Shown: positions 43,309 through 52,015 of the stretch, one piece after another
Layout: each line of letters starts with the position of its first letter
How positions within the stretch are numbered: the first letter of the stretch is position 1
Source of the DNA: NIC37A-2 sp050289625
Lineage (GTDB): Bacteria; Myxococcota_A; Polyangia; Polyangiales; Polyangiaceae
Length of the DNA: 64,000 bases
NCBI GenBank assembly: GCA_050289625.1
Contig: JBNKGC010000004.1
Location: 9,497 to 73,496, forward strand
Direction: 5' to 3'
Made by a program: the position numbers and the translations under genes
Notes under the pieces: generated by a model
The model's database searches: none
Seen by the model: only the letters and a program-made list of their open reading frames with translations
What the model was told of the DNA's origin: nothing

Positions 43309-44091
43309 TCATTGGGGAGAGAGGTCGCGTTCGTAGTGCCACCCGCTCGAGAGCAACCATACCCGATGCCGGGGGCCCGAGGTGTCCAGCTCGGCAATGT
43401 TCTTCTTGAAGGCTTCCGGCGACATCCCGCCGCCGATTTTGCCGAGGCTTGGGTAGGCGGCGTCTTCGCGCTGGATGGTGGCGGCCCCGCCTTCGACCAG
43501 AACGAGCGCTGGTCGAAAGACTTTCACCGGAGCTCGCGCGAGGTGCCCGATGGCGTGACCGACGTCTCGCGTTTGACTGAGCTCGTGAAGGGTCACGAAT
43601 GTGGGAGGAGGTAGGGCGATGCCGCCCCGATCTCGTTCCTCGAGGGCGCCTATCGGACTCATCCAACGGGCACTCAGGATTTCGCGACCATCGGGTTTCG
43701 CGACCGCTTCCGGAGCTTGGGCCACGAAAAACCAGGTCGCGTGGCGCACGGTTCGCGCTGCGGGCGTGGTCCAGTGGGCGAAGAAGGTGAGCTCCCCGGG
43801 GTCGAGATCCAGACGCACTTCCTCGTCCGTCTCCCGCACGGCGCAACGTCGGGCGACCTCCAAGTACCGAGGCTCGGTCTCGCGGTCGAGCCAGAGCTGT
43901 TCGCTCGCGCGGGTGGTCAGCTCTCCTCCAGGGTCGTCGGCCGTCTCGACGACTCCACCGGGGAACGCCCAGGTGTCCGCGTGCGCCCGGTGGCCGGCGC
44001 TGCGCTTTAGCAGCAAGACCTCGATTCCGTACGCAGCCTTCGCAGCGCGGATCAAGAGCACGGTGGCCGAGGGGATCGGCTCAGGAGGCAT
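43309..44091 (-). CDS. NUDT19-like Nudix hydrolase
   Basis: A 260-residue Nudix protein. The conserved core is split by an insert: TWAFPGGVVETADDPGG at about residues 38-54, then about 22 residues, then LEVARRCAVRETDEEVRLDLDPGE carrying the R-E-x-x-E-E. This longer layout is that of NUDT7/8/19-type enzymes, which hydrolyse CoA or acyl-CoA diphosphates, so that activity is a reasonable guess but not shown. The start overlaps the end of the DUF362 gene by 11 bp, so both are probably cotranscribed. Confidence 0.85.
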   Translation of the reverse strand: MPPEPIPSATVLLIRAAKAAYGIEVLLLKRSAGHRAHADTWAFPGGVVETADDPGGELTTRASEQLWLDRETEPRYLEVARRCAVRETDEEVRLDLDPGELTFFAHWTTPAARTVRHATWFFVAQAPEAVAKPDGREILSARWMSPIGALEERDRGGIALPPPTFVTLHELSQTRDVGHAIGHLARAPVKVFRPALVLVEGGAATIQREDAAYPSLGKIGGGMSPEAFKKNIAELDTSGPRHRVWLLSSGWHYERDLSPQ

Positions 44092-45598
44092 TTTCGTCGA
44101 TGGGTTCCAATCCCCTGGGACGCGCCCGTCCTCGGGCGTCGAAACCGCGCACCAGAGTGGGCTGTCCGCTGAGCCGTTGTGCGGCCGTTTTCGCACGCCA
44201 GGCGAGGTAGTGCTTGTTGAAGGCGATGATCTCCTGGCGACTGAGGTACGGGTTGTTCACGCCCCCCAAGGCCGACAGGGTCAAGATCAGCTCGGCCACG
44301 CTCACCGGACATCCTTCGAGGCGCACGAAGGGTTTCCGACGAGCCGCCTGGAGGCGTGACAACGTGTGCAACATCTTGGCGTAGATGTCGGGGTGGGGGA
44401 CCTTGGTCGGATCGATCGTGCTGCGATCGCGGTAGAGACTTTCCACCTCGACGAGCTGTCCGCCCACCTCACCTCGGTAGCTCACGCAGTCACCGACGAA
44501 GACGACCTTTTCGCCGTAGCTGACGTCCAGGGGGCCTTTGTAATCCCCGAACACGACGTGCATGCGCGCCATCTTCTCGTCGCACTCACTGTCGTAGAGT
44601 CGGAGAACCTCGATCGCCTCTTCGAGAGCGCCGGGGCACCCGCCCCAGCAGTAGTCCTGGGTGTCGCTCGGTGGCGGGCCGGCGTAGGCCTGGATGTGCG
44701 ACCCCGCGAAATACTTCTCCACCCGGATCAGTCCGACCTGAAAGTCCTTCGCGCGCTCTCGTGCTTCACCCAGGGGTACGTCGCCGCTGACGGTGATCGT
44801 TTCTTGTTCGAGGGGGCCGAAGCCGTCCTCGTAGGCGAGACGGATGTGCGGCACATCGCGCGGATCGAGCCCGAGAATGCGGCAACACACCGCATCGACG
44901 GCGACCTGGTTGTTGCCCAGCACGAGCAGGTTCAGGTCGTAGGGGATGGGGGTGAGCATGCGCCCCTGACCGGCGGTGATCGCGTCGATCACGACGAGCT
45001 GGGGCTGCACGACGTGTTGCAGATCGGCGATCTTTCGATCGAGCGCATGATCGTGATCGATCAGGCGGTGACGATCGTCCTGGATGCCGATGTAGTTCTT
45101 GAGGGCAAAAGTGACCGTGGTCCAGGGGTGTGCCTTGAACTTGGGCACGTTGACGAAGAAGTCGGCGCGGGCGACCGGCTCCGGAACGTAGATGCTGTCG
45201 CGGAGCCGTCCCGGGTGAGAAAGGGGGATCTCCACCTGGGGAACTTCGTCGAAAAAGTGCTTGGTCGCCCCCGTCCGGCGGAGGACGCGCGGGTAGTTCG
45301 CCTGCTCGAAGGCGTAGCGTGTGGGCACGGTGATGCCGCACCGCTCGCCGATGGCAAGCTCGGTGACCCCGTCGGCGCGATCTTGCAGTGCCTGCACGAC
45401 GCCCTGAGCCACTTCCGGTCGCGTGAAGGCGTATCGAAAGAGATCGCCAGCCATCACGAGGTTCGGCTTGACGAGCACGCGCCCGCTCGGCCTCAGGCCG
45501 AGCTCATCGAGGCCTTCCCGCACGATCTCGCGCACCCGTCCGGGTTCGTAGTCGTCACAGTGGCGCAGGATGACGCGCGTATCACGGGCTGGGTGCAT
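44081..45598 (-). CDS. DUF362-family protein
   Basis: A 505-residue protein with the DUF362 fold in its N-terminal 270 residues: VRVILRHCDDYEPGRVREIVREGLDELGL, VLVKPNLVM, FFVNVPKFKAHPWTTVTFALKNYIGIQDD, LVVIDAITAGQGRMLTPIPYDLNLLVLGNNQVAVDAVCCRILG. Homologues often carry ferredoxin domains; here no 4Fe-4S cluster motif is apparent, although the C-terminal 200 residues contain cysteines (CWGGCPGALEEAI, GDCVSYRG, LEGCPVSVAE) that could bind metal. The role is unknown. It overlaps the downstream Nudix gene. Confidence 0.85.
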   Translation of the reverse strand: MHPARDTRVILRHCDDYEPGRVREIVREGLDELGLRPSGRVLVKPNLVMAGDLFRYAFTRPEVAQGVVQALQDRADGVTELAIGERCGITVPTRYAFEQANYPRVLRRTGATKHFFDEVPQVEIPLSHPGRLRDSIYVPEPVARADFFVNVPKFKAHPWTTVTFALKNYIGIQDDRHRLIDHDHALDRKIADLQHVVQPQLVVIDAITAGQGRMLTPIPYDLNLLVLGNNQVAVDAVCCRILGLDPRDVPHIRLAYEDGFGPLEQETITVSGDVPLGEARERAKDFQVGLIRVEKYFAGSHIQAYAGPPPSDTQDYCWGGCPGALEEAIEVLRLYDSECDEKMARMHVVFGDYKGPLDVSYGEKVVFVGDCVSYRGEVGGQLVEVESLYRDRSTIDPTKVPHPDIYAKMLHTLSRLQAARRKPFVRLEGCPVSVAELILTLSALGGVNNPYLSRQEIIAFNKHYLAWRAKTAAQRLSGQPTLVRGFDARGRARPRGLEPIDENAS

Positions 45599-45656
45599 GA
45601 GGTGAGCTTAGCTCAGATCCGCCAGCACGCGCGGTGAACCGCCGGGCCGGTCGCGC

Positions 45657-46232
45657 TCATTCCGAGGGGTATTCGGAGAGGTGGCGGGTTGCGGGGAGCG
45701 AAAAAGGAAGCGTCAAGCTTCCGGCGGTCAGGCCAACGAAGAGCGAAGTGTCGAGCGCGCTCTGCATGTCCTCGCGTCTCGGCCGCAGGGCGGCGAATGT
45801 AATTCCAGCGGCAGCGATACCGACCGCACCGGCGATGCAGGCGACGACGTCGAGCCGCCGCAGATCGTTTTCGAGGACGCTCAGGTGAGTGAGCTCCTCG
45901 AGCGGGTAGGTGCGGAAGTTGCGAGGGCCACCGATGCGCAGCGCCGAGTCCTCGATGCGGAAGTCGAACGGCACCCGGTGGCGGAACTTGCGGGAAGGGC
46001 AGTACGCCTTCCCGCAGGGCTCGGCGTGGTAAATCTCGAGTCGATCGAAGTGATCGATGCGGACGGTCTTCCCGTCGAGGGTTTCGACGAGGGCGGGTTC
46101 CCCGCGGCTTGCCGAGCGCAGCAGGCGTGGCGCTTGGTCCGGGGGAAGATGAGCTGCTCGAGTGCAGCCGCCGAGAAGCAGGAGCATCACCGCACCGACG
46201 AGGATTCGCGGACGGTTTGCTTTCCGCTGCAC
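45657..46232 (-). CDS. Lipoprotein, tandem paralogue A (unrecognised)
   Basis: A predicted lipoprotein of about 191 residues with the lipobox in ILVGAVMLLLLGGC. It is a paralogue of the gene immediately upstream: both open with a short signal peptide, a Cys, H/R-x-L-P-P-x-x-A, an ETLDGKTVRI-like strand, a C-x-x-x-x-C segment (CGKAYC here) and two C-terminal hydrophobic stretches. I use GTG 46232, which gives a compact signal peptide; ATG 46280 is also possible and would overlap the upstream stop as TGATG. Function unknown. Confidence 0.75.
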   Translation of the reverse strand: MQRKANRPRILVGAVMLLLLGGCTRAAHLPPDQAPRLLRSASRGEPALVETLDGKTVRIDHFDRLEIYHAEPCGKAYCPSRKFRHRVPFDFRIEDSALRIGGPRNFRTYPLEELTHLSVLENDLRRLDVVACIAGAVGIAAAGITFAALRPRREDMQSALDTSLFVGLTAGSLTLPFSLPATRHLSEYPSE

Positions 46233-46279
46233 GGGCCATTCGAGACGATGCCGGGCGCGGCAGCCGACGGCTCGTTGCA

Positions 46280-46849
46280 TCAGTCGACCTCGTCTCCGAG
46301 GTCCGCAGTGGCCGGAAGACTGACGGCCAGCGATGCGCTCCCGGCCGCTCCCATCGCCAGCAGAGGCAGAAGCACTTGGCGCGAGCCGTGAGGATCGTTC
46401 TCGGCGAACTGACGCGCGGCTTGAAAGCTCAGTCCGAACGCCGCGAGCCCGACGCCGAGGGCGGTCCCCACGACGATCCAGGTTCGCTCGGAGGAACGCT
46501 CGGCGAGGCGGATCTCGGGGACTTCGGCGTGCGAAAATCGGCCAATGCCGCCCCGATCACGCAGCACGAGCATCTCGCTTCGAAGCTCCACCTGCAGGGG
46601 GGCGTCGAAGACGTACCTCGGTCGGTAGCACCAGTCGTTTTCGCAGTGTTCCTCCTGAACGACCTCCACTCGCGTGAATTGCAGGATGCGGCGGCGCTCG
46701 CCGTCGAGCGTCCGAACGGTGGCCGCGCGCCCCTCACTCGCGGCTTCGAGCGCATGCATGGCCTCCTCAGGGGGGAGCCGGACCGTGCGATAGCATCCCG
46801 CCGACACCGTGAGGCACGCGCCGAGGGCCAGCTGAAGGTACTTCATCAT
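46280..46849 (-). CDS. Lipoprotein, tandem paralogue B (unrecognised)
   Basis: A 189-residue predicted lipoprotein. Signal and lipobox: YLQLALGACLTVSAGC. The layout follows its neighbour: VRLPPEEAMHALEAASEG, ATVRTLDGERRRILQFTRVEVVQEEHCENDWCYRP, then two C-terminal hydrophobic segments (TWIVVGTALGVGLAAFGLSF and QVLLPLLAMGAAGSASLAVSLPATADLG). Sharing of the C-x-x-x-x-C pair and of the S-L-P-A-T near the end supports a recent duplication. The stop TGA overlaps the ATG frame of paralogue A. Function unknown. Confidence 0.75.
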   Translation of the reverse strand: MMKYLQLALGACLTVSAGCYRTVRLPPEEAMHALEAASEGRAATVRTLDGERRRILQFTRVEVVQEEHCENDWCYRPRYVFDAPLQVELRSEMLVLRDRGGIGRFSHAEVPEIRLAERSSERTWIVVGTALGVGLAAFGLSFQAARQFAENDPHGSRQVLLPLLAMGAAGSASLAVSLPATADLGDEVD

Positions 46850-47014
46850 CGGAGGCAGCGATTGTGGGCTGAGCTGCTACCTGGATCGGACCACGGGCGG
46901 CCGGTTCCGGCTCAGCTCGACCGGGCGCGGGCCCGCTTCGAGGCATTGGCGGCCGCTGTCCGCACCGCTCTTGCCTCTGCCAACCCACGCCTGCGATGGT
47001 CGTTAGGAGATCGC

Positions 47015-47842
47015 ATGGCAGTACAGCAGCTCTCTTTTCGGGATCGGTGGGTGGTGGTGACGGGGGCCGCTCGCGGCATCGGACGAGCCACGGCGGAACT
47101 TTTAGCCACCCGGGGGGCGCGATTGGTGCTCGCTGACGTGGACCGAGACGCCGTGGACGAGGCAGCCCGGATGCTTCGGGCGCGCGACGCCACCGTGCTG
47201 TCGTACGGGGTGGACGTCGCCAGTCGCGAAGCCATGCGCGAGTTCGCCGACTGGGTGTACGACCACGTCGACTCGTTGGAACTGCTGGTGAACAACGCGG
47301 GCGTTCTCGAGGTGGGCGGCCTCTTCGACACGTCGTGGGAGGCGTGGGAGCACGTGGTGGGCGTCAACCTGTGGGGAGTTATTCACGGCTGTCGCTACTT
47401 CGCTCCGGAGATGCGCGAGCGTCAGCGCGGCCACATCGTCAACGTCGCGTCGGTGGCCGGGCTCGTGGGGTTTTCTTCACTTCTCGCTTACACGACGACC
47501 AAGTTCGGGGTCGTGGGATTTTCCCAGGCGCTCCGGGCGGAGCTCGAACCGTGCGGGGTGGGCGTGTCGGTCGTCTGCCCGGGGCTCGTGAACACGTCGA
47601 TCGTGGAGCAGGATCGGTTCGATAAGGAGCTTCGCGAGAAAATGCGGGGCGTCTTGGAGCAGCGCGGGATGGATCCGAGTCGGGTGGCTCGAGCGGTGAT
47701 CGACGCGGCCGAGCGCAATCAGGCGTACGTCACCGTAGGAGCTCGAGCGAGCGCCCTGGAGTGGATGGGGCGAGCCATGCCAGGGGTCGCGAGCCGGGTG
47801 CTGGAGCGGGCCGCTTCGAGCCGGTTCTTTGGCGGCAAGTGA
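47015..47842 (+). CDS. SDR-family oxidoreductase
   Basis: A 275-residue short-chain dehydrogenase. Motifs: VVVTGAARGIGRATAELLA near residue 12, VNNAGVLEVGG, INVAS-type serine in VNVASVAGLVGFSSLLAYTTTKFGVVGFSQAL with the catalytic Y-x-x-x-K, and PGLVNTSIVE. The C-terminal extension (residues 230-275) is typical of YqjQ-like SDRs. AGGAGA upstream supports ATG 47015. The reading frame immediately after its stop codon continues into a phosphatase remnant. Confidence 0.93.
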   Translation: MAVQQLSFRDRWVVVTGAARGIGRATAELLATRGARLVLADVDRDAVDEAARMLRARDATVLSYGVDVASREAMREFADWVYDHVDSLELLVNNAGVLEVGGLFDTSWEAWEHVVGVNLWGVIHGCRYFAPEMRERQRGHIVNVASVAGLVGFSSLLAYTTTKFGVVGFSQALRAELEPCGVGVSVVCPGLVNTSIVEQDRFDKELREKMRGVLEQRGMDPSRVARAVIDAAERNQAYVTVGARASALEWMGRAMPGVASRVLERAASSRFFGGK

Positions 47843-48193
47843 TCCGCCGTTCCGCGAAGCGACTTCGAAGCAGGAAAGGTCGGAACCGACGAGCTTTCCC
47901 AGCTCCTGGTCGCTTCATTTCATCCCGAGCGGTCAGGGGACGTGTATCTCGTTCCCGACGAGCACTGGTATTTGATGCAGAGCCCCTATCACACCACCGT
48001 GGCAGCGATGCATGGGACGCCGTGGAAGTACGATCGTTACGTGCCGATCGTGTTCTTCGGACGAGGAGTGAAGCCGGGTGTGTACGGGCGCGAGGTGGCT
48101 CCTCGGGACATTGCTCCGACGCTCGCAGCGATGGTCGGCATCGAAGCGCCGAGGCAAGCGGAGGGCAGCGTGCTGGTCGAACTCAAGCAGTGA
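47843..48193 (+). pseudogene. C-terminal remnant of an alkaline-phosphatase-superfamily protein
   Basis: The frame that follows directly after the SDR stop reads LVASFHPERSGDVYLVPD, then HGTPWKYDRYVPIVFFGRGVKPG, VAPRDIAPTLAAMVGIEAP and a terminal SVLVELK. This is the C-terminal end of PafA-like alkaline phosphatases, which normally run over 450 residues and include the zinc His of H-G-T-P. The N-terminal metal sites and nucleophile Thr/Ser are absent. No start codon with a ribosome-binding site stands out before GTG 47942. It is best read as a truncated gene, its 5' part replaced by or lost next to the SDR gene. Confidence 0.7.
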
Positions 48194-48219
48194 TCGATCG
48201 CCGCAAGCGGTCATCGATC
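48192..48219. repeat. Dispersed hairpin (GATGACCGCTTGCGG family), copy 2
   Basis: GATCGATCGCCGC pairs with GCGGTCATCGATC around AA, with one mismatch and one G-T pair. On the minus strand the core reads GATGACCGCTTGCGG, matching 34234-34257. It starts within the stop codon of the phosphatase remnant and lies between convergent genes, suggesting a terminator role. Confidence 0.5.
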
Positions 48220-48277
48220 CGAGTGCGGGGCGATGGTGCCAAGCCCCGAGGGCGTGATCGATGGCCTCTGCCGCAAC

Positions 48278-49213
48278 CTACTGCGCAAAGAGCCAAGCAA
48301 ATACTTCGGCCATCACCTGCGGACCCCGCGGACCATATTGTCCGTGGTGCGCGTGGGGCAGCAGGAAGAATCGCGACCGAATGCCCGCGGCGCGCAAGGC
48401 CTCGTCGCCGGCGCGCATGTGATCGGTATTTTCCTCTTCGCCGCCGAGGATCGCCACGGCCTTCGCCCGAGCAAGCCGCTCCGGCTCGGCGGTGCCGGGT
48501 GGGCCTCCCAGCACCAGGCGCGGGTAGCGCGCGGGGTATTCGCCGGCGAGGCGCTCACCACGATGGGCTCCCTGCGAATAGCCGACCAGGACGAGTTGGT
48601 CGGTGTCGAGCTCACCGCCGCGCGCCTGTTTGACCACGTCGAGAGCCGCGTCGATTCGCTTTTGAATCAGGCTCACGTCCTTTGGCCAGCGGAAGCCCGG
48701 CCGACCTTCGCAGGGGATGTCGGCCTTGAGGACGATGAGGGTGCCGTAGTGGCTTGCGAGCGGTGACCAATCGTCCATCGCGCGCGGGTTGCCGCACATG
48801 CCGTGCAAATACACCAGCGCTCGATCTTGCTCGGGGCCCGCGTGCACCACGCGGACGCTGCGATCGCCGGGAACGTCGAGCTCCGTGGTCAGGCCGAAGA
48901 GGATCCCCGGGGGGAGTTCGGGCGGCTTTTCCTTCGGCGGTTCCGTGGGCGCGGTGGAGTCCTCGGCTGGGTGGGCAACCGTCGACTCGGTGCTCGCCGC
49001 GGGTGAGTCGGTCGAACCGGCTTCGGTCGTACTTCCCGTAGGCGGAGGCGCGCCGGCTGCGTCTTTTCCAGAGCCGCTCTCGAGCTGGTCCGCGGCCCCC
49101 GGATCGTGCGTTTGCTGAGCGGCTTGGGGACGGCTGCAGGCGTAGGCCGCAACGACGAGCGCAGAGAGCGCGACCCGGGTGCAGAGGGTCCCCAGGGACG
49201 GCCTGCGCCGCAT
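48278..49213 (-). CDS. Alpha/beta hydrolase lipoprotein
   Basis: A 311-residue predicted lipoprotein. The signal MRRRPSLGTLCTRVALSALVVAAYAC ends in a lipobox. A Thr/Ser/Ala/Pro/Glu linker of about 75 residues follows. The catalytic domain begins near residue 110 with LVYLHGMCGNPRAMDDWSPLA (oxyanion turn), the nucleophile elbow GYSQGAHRGERLA, EEENTDHM and the closing HAHHGQYGPRG with the catalytic His. It resembles dienelactone-hydrolase-type esterases. Its ATG overlaps the stop of the upstream Dph6-like gene (TGATG). Confidence 0.85.
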   Translation of the reverse strand: MRRRPSLGTLCTRVALSALVVAAYACSRPQAAQQTHDPGAADQLESGSGKDAAGAPPPTGSTTEAGSTDSPAASTESTVAHPAEDSTAPTEPPKEKPPELPPGILFGLTTELDVPGDRSVRVVHAGPEQDRALVYLHGMCGNPRAMDDWSPLASHYGTLIVLKADIPCEGRPGFRWPKDVSLIQKRIDAALDVVKQARGGELDTDQLVLVGYSQGAHRGERLAGEYPARYPRLVLGGPPGTAEPERLARAKAVAILGGEEENTDHMRAGDEALRAAGIRSRFFLLPHAHHGQYGPRGPQVMAEVFAWLFAQ

Positions 49214-49917
49214 CAGCGCACCGCCTCCGAACGCTCCGGCTGCGACGTGCCTCGAGGAAGAACATCGGCAAAGACGAAGCCGTCCCGCTCGACGACCTCG
49301 CCCACCTCCACGTCGAGAGCGCGCCTGAGCATCGGACCCTTCCACACGAAGGAGTGAAACTCCCCGTTTTCGCCGCAAGGATCGACTCCCTCGGGGAGCT
49401 CCCGCAGGAGGGACTCGTCGAAGCGGCGACCAGCAAGTTCCCGGGGCACTTTGCGAGGGTCGACACACGTCAGGTAGGCCGAGAGTCCCCCGCGGATCAT
49501 GTCGCGGGCGAGCTCACCCGTGGGAATTTGCCACAGGGGAAAGATGGGCTCGATTCCCGTGCCTTGCAGCTTGCCTTCGCGGTAGCTGCGGATGTCCTCC
49601 AGGTAGAGGTCGCCGAAGGCCATTTGTTCGATGCCCTCGCTCTTCGCCCGGTCCACGACGCGTGCCATCGCCGCTTCGTACTGGTCGTTGCTGCAAGGGG
49701 AGGGGATCGGCACCTGCCACAAGGGAAGACCGGCGGCATCGGCCTGCGCCTGGAGCAGCTTCTCGCGCACGGCATGCATGGCCACTCGCTGGTGCACCTC
49801 GTTCACGCTGGTGAGGAGGCCAACGACGTCGACGTCACCGCGGTCGCGCAGCACGTGCAGAGACCAGGCGCTGTCCTTGCCGCTGCTCCAGCTCAAGAGG
49901 ACTTTCGGTCGGGTCAC
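49213..49917 (-). CDS. Dph6-related ATP pyrophosphatase (diphthine-ammonia ligase-like)
   Basis: A 234-residue PP-loop ATPase of the MJ0570/Dph6 family. The SSGKDSAW loop is at residues 11-18. Later motifs are GDLYLEDIRSYREGKLQGTGIEPIFPLWQIPTGELARDMIRGGLSAYLTCVDPRKVP and the GENGEFHSFVWKGPML signature of the family. In eukaryotes and archaea the family makes diphthamide; bacteria lack diphthamide, so the reaction here is unknown. It is coupled to the downstream hydrolase. Confidence 0.9.
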   Translation of the reverse strand: MTRPKVLLSWSSGKDSAWSLHVLRDRGDVDVVGLLTSVNEVHQRVAMHAVREKLLQAQADAAGLPLWQVPIPSPCSNDQYEAAMARVVDRAKSEGIEQMAFGDLYLEDIRSYREGKLQGTGIEPIFPLWQIPTGELARDMIRGGLSAYLTCVDPRKVPRELAGRRFDESLLRELPEGVDPCGENGEFHSFVWKGPMLRRALDVEVGEVVERDGFVFADVLPRGTSQPERSEAVR

Positions 49918-50041
49918 GCAGGCGACATGCCATTCGCACGGCTGGTACTCAAGAGCCGCAAGCTAAGGCGACGCGAAACGATCGGTGAAAGGACCGCGAG
50001 AGCCGTGATCTAGGCTCTCAGAGGCGAGGTCGGCCGCTCGA

Positions 50042-50554
50042 TCAGCCGTCGCGGAGCTCGACGCCGGTCGCGACGAGGCGGACTTCGGTCGCGGTGCCGT
50101 CGGAGTTCTTCGCTCCGAAGGTAGCTCCTTCTTCTTCCAGGTGCTCCACGTGCGATTTCTTCACGGTCTCCACCTCCACGACACCCTCCACGCGCGCCAT
50201 CTTGCCGGCGGAATCCGTGGGAACGAAGAAGGAGTAGTCCTGGAAGGTGACTCGACAGCCGGGCGCGTTGTCATTCGGGGCGCTCGCCACCTCCATCCAG
50301 CATCCCTTCCGGGAACAGGCCCGTCGCACGTGCCCCTCGACCAACACGGTCTGCCCCGCGTAACCGGCCGGGCTACGCAGCACGCCCTCGAGGTCCTCGG
50401 TTTTCGTCAGAGTGACGCCGGCGCCGTAGCTGTGCGAGCCCGGCGCAGCGGGCGTCGGGCTCGCATCGGGAACGGGTTCTTTCTGCGCCTTCTGGCAAGC
50501 CGAGAAGCTAGCGAGGAGTGACGACAGGACGAGGAGGCGAGCTGCTGAACGCAT
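50042..50554 (-). CDS. DUF4920-domain lipoprotein
   Basis: A 170-residue predicted lipoprotein with the signal RSAARLLVLSSLLASFSAC and a Pro/Ala/Ser linker. The domain carries VLVEGHVRRACSRKGCWMEVAS (the C-x-x-x-G-C-W-M-E signature), VTFQDYSFFVPTDSAGKMARVEGVVEVETV, as in DUF4920 OB-like proteins. The Cys pair suggests redox or metal binding. Solitary gene. Confidence 0.87.
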   Translation of the reverse strand: MRSAARLLVLSSLLASFSACQKAQKEPVPDASPTPAAPGSHSYGAGVTLTKTEDLEGVLRSPAGYAGQTVLVEGHVRRACSRKGCWMEVASAPNDNAPGCRVTFQDYSFFVPTDSAGKMARVEGVVEVETVKKSHVEHLEEEGATFGAKNSDGTATEVRLVATGVELRDG

Positions 50555-50596
50555 GGCCGGCGGAGTATAGCGTCCTGGCCCCGGTTGTCCCGTGGC

Positions 50597-52015
50597 TCAG
50601 TCGTCGTCGGAGTCCGCGCTCAGGCTGAGGGAGCCGGAACCCGAGACATCGCCATCGCCGTCGCCCTTACCTTCGCTTCCGGGCAAACGGAACGCGAGGC
50701 CCGCCCACACCGAGACGTATCGGTCCGTCGCGCCACCGGCGACGCGGTCATGCGGAGTGCTTTCGGCAATGGGGTTGAAGTTCATGCCGTACTGAAGACC
50801 GTCGATCCCGAAGAGGAGGTCGAAGTTCTCCGAGAGCATCCAGCCGACCTCGCCGCCGTACTCGAAGCCCACCGCAGAAGTCTCGGGGAACCATGCATCG
50901 GACTGGAGATCGCCGGTATCGTTCACGATGCGGTAGCGGGCGTGGGCTCCGATGAGGAGACCGGAATCGAACCGCAGTCGTGCGTCGGCGCCGATGTCGA
51001 TGAAGGAATAACTGACGTCGGGAAAGAGAGGGCCCAACGGGCCCACGTCGTCATCCCCTTTGATGGTGAACTGGTGGTTCCCGATGGCCGCCAGCAGCCC
51101 CAGCGAGTGCAGCCCGAAGGGGAACCGAATCTTCGGTCCGACCCACCACATGCTGGTGGACTGATCCAGCTCCTCGTCTCCGAAGGCAACACTGGTGGCG
51201 AAGCCCACTTCGTAACCGCCGGTGAGGCCGATGTTGGCCATCCACCCGTCCATGCGGTGGGCCAGAGGGAACCAGGTGCCATGGACGAGCGCCTGAGGGG
51301 CCGTGGCAAGATTGTAGGTGAGCAGCTCGGGTTCGCCTTGGTCGGGAAAGATCTCCGCGAGGGTGCCGGTGTACCGAAAGGATCGAGAATACATCCGAAG
51401 TCCGGCGCGCAGCTCGAGTGCCTCCTGCGCTTCGGATGGAGTCTCGGTGTCTCCGGATGCGACTGGCTCCGAGGCGACTTCGGCCTCTTCTTCCGGTTCC
51501 CCATCGAGATCCACCTCGGGCTCCGGTTCGGCGAGCTGGGCCTGGGAGACCGCTGCCATCAGCATCTCCGGGTCCCGCATCGCCTTCCGATAGTTATTCC
51601 AGAGCCCACCCTCGACGGGGATCTCTTCGATGAGGGCGCCGTCCTTGCCGTTGTGGACGTAGAGGGTGGCCGCCCAGCCTTTCTTCCCCTGAAGCGCAGT
51701 GGTGCCCAGGATGACGGCATCCGCCCCGTGCTTTTCGGCAAAGGACGCGATCTCGTCCTCGCTCGCCCCTTGGCTGATGTCCGTTGCGTCGTTACCGCCG
51801 ACGACGGTCACTCGATCGTTGCCCTCGAGCCCTTCGACCAACCATTCGCGTGCGCTCTGCGGCTTCGGACCCTTGAGCTTGCCAACGAGCACCTTCTTCG
51901 TGTCCGCGCTCTCATCTGCGGCGAGCACGGTGTTGGGGGAGATCAGGGTGGTCACCGCCGCCGAACCCAGGCACAGCGCCAGCAATGCTGGAGCGAAAGT
52001 TCCTCGGAAACGCAT
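50597..52015 (-). CDS. Outer-membrane beta-barrel protein (unrecognised)
   Basis: A 472-residue protein with a signal peptide (RFRGTFAPALLALCLGSAAVTTLISPNTVLA). Residues 35 to about 160 form a soluble domain with VLVGKLKGPKPQSAREWLVEGLEGNDRVTVVGGNDATDI, resembling periplasmic metal/sensor-type domains. Then an acidic linker (EPEPEVDLDGEPEEEAEVAS). The last 270 residues alternate hydrophobic and polar residues with aromatic girdle patterns (YEVGFATSVAFGDEELD, SMWWVGPKIRFPFGLHSLGLLAAIG, FDLLFGIDGLQYGMNF), as in porin-type barrels, and end in a Ser/Asp tail. It overlaps the next gene as TGATG. Confidence 0.8.
   Translation of the reverse strand: MRFRGTFAPALLALCLGSAAVTTLISPNTVLAADESADTKKVLVGKLKGPKPQSAREWLVEGLEGNDRVTVVGGNDATDISQGASEDEIASFAEKHGADAVILGTTALQGKKGWAATLYVHNGKDGALIEEIPVEGGLWNNYRKAMRDPEMLMAAVSQAQLAEPEPEVDLDGEPEEEAEVASEPVASGDTETPSEAQEALELRAGLRMYSRSFRYTGTLAEIFPDQGEPELLTYNLATAPQALVHGTWFPLAHRMDGWMANIGLTGGYEVGFATSVAFGDEELDQSTSMWWVGPKIRFPFGLHSLGLLAAIGNHQFTIKGDDDVGPLGPLFPDVSYSFIDIGADARLRFDSGLLIGAHARYRIVNDTGDLQSDAWFPETSAVGFEYGGEVGWMLSENFDLLFGIDGLQYGMNFNPIAESTPHDRVAGGATDRYVSVWAGLAFRLPGSEGKGDGDGDVSGSGSLSLSADSDDD

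Noticed and set aside
44366..45637. 423-codon plus-strand open frame opposite the DUF362 gene
   Set aside because: DUF362 on the minus strand carries family motifs; the opposite frame has none and matches the shadow composition.
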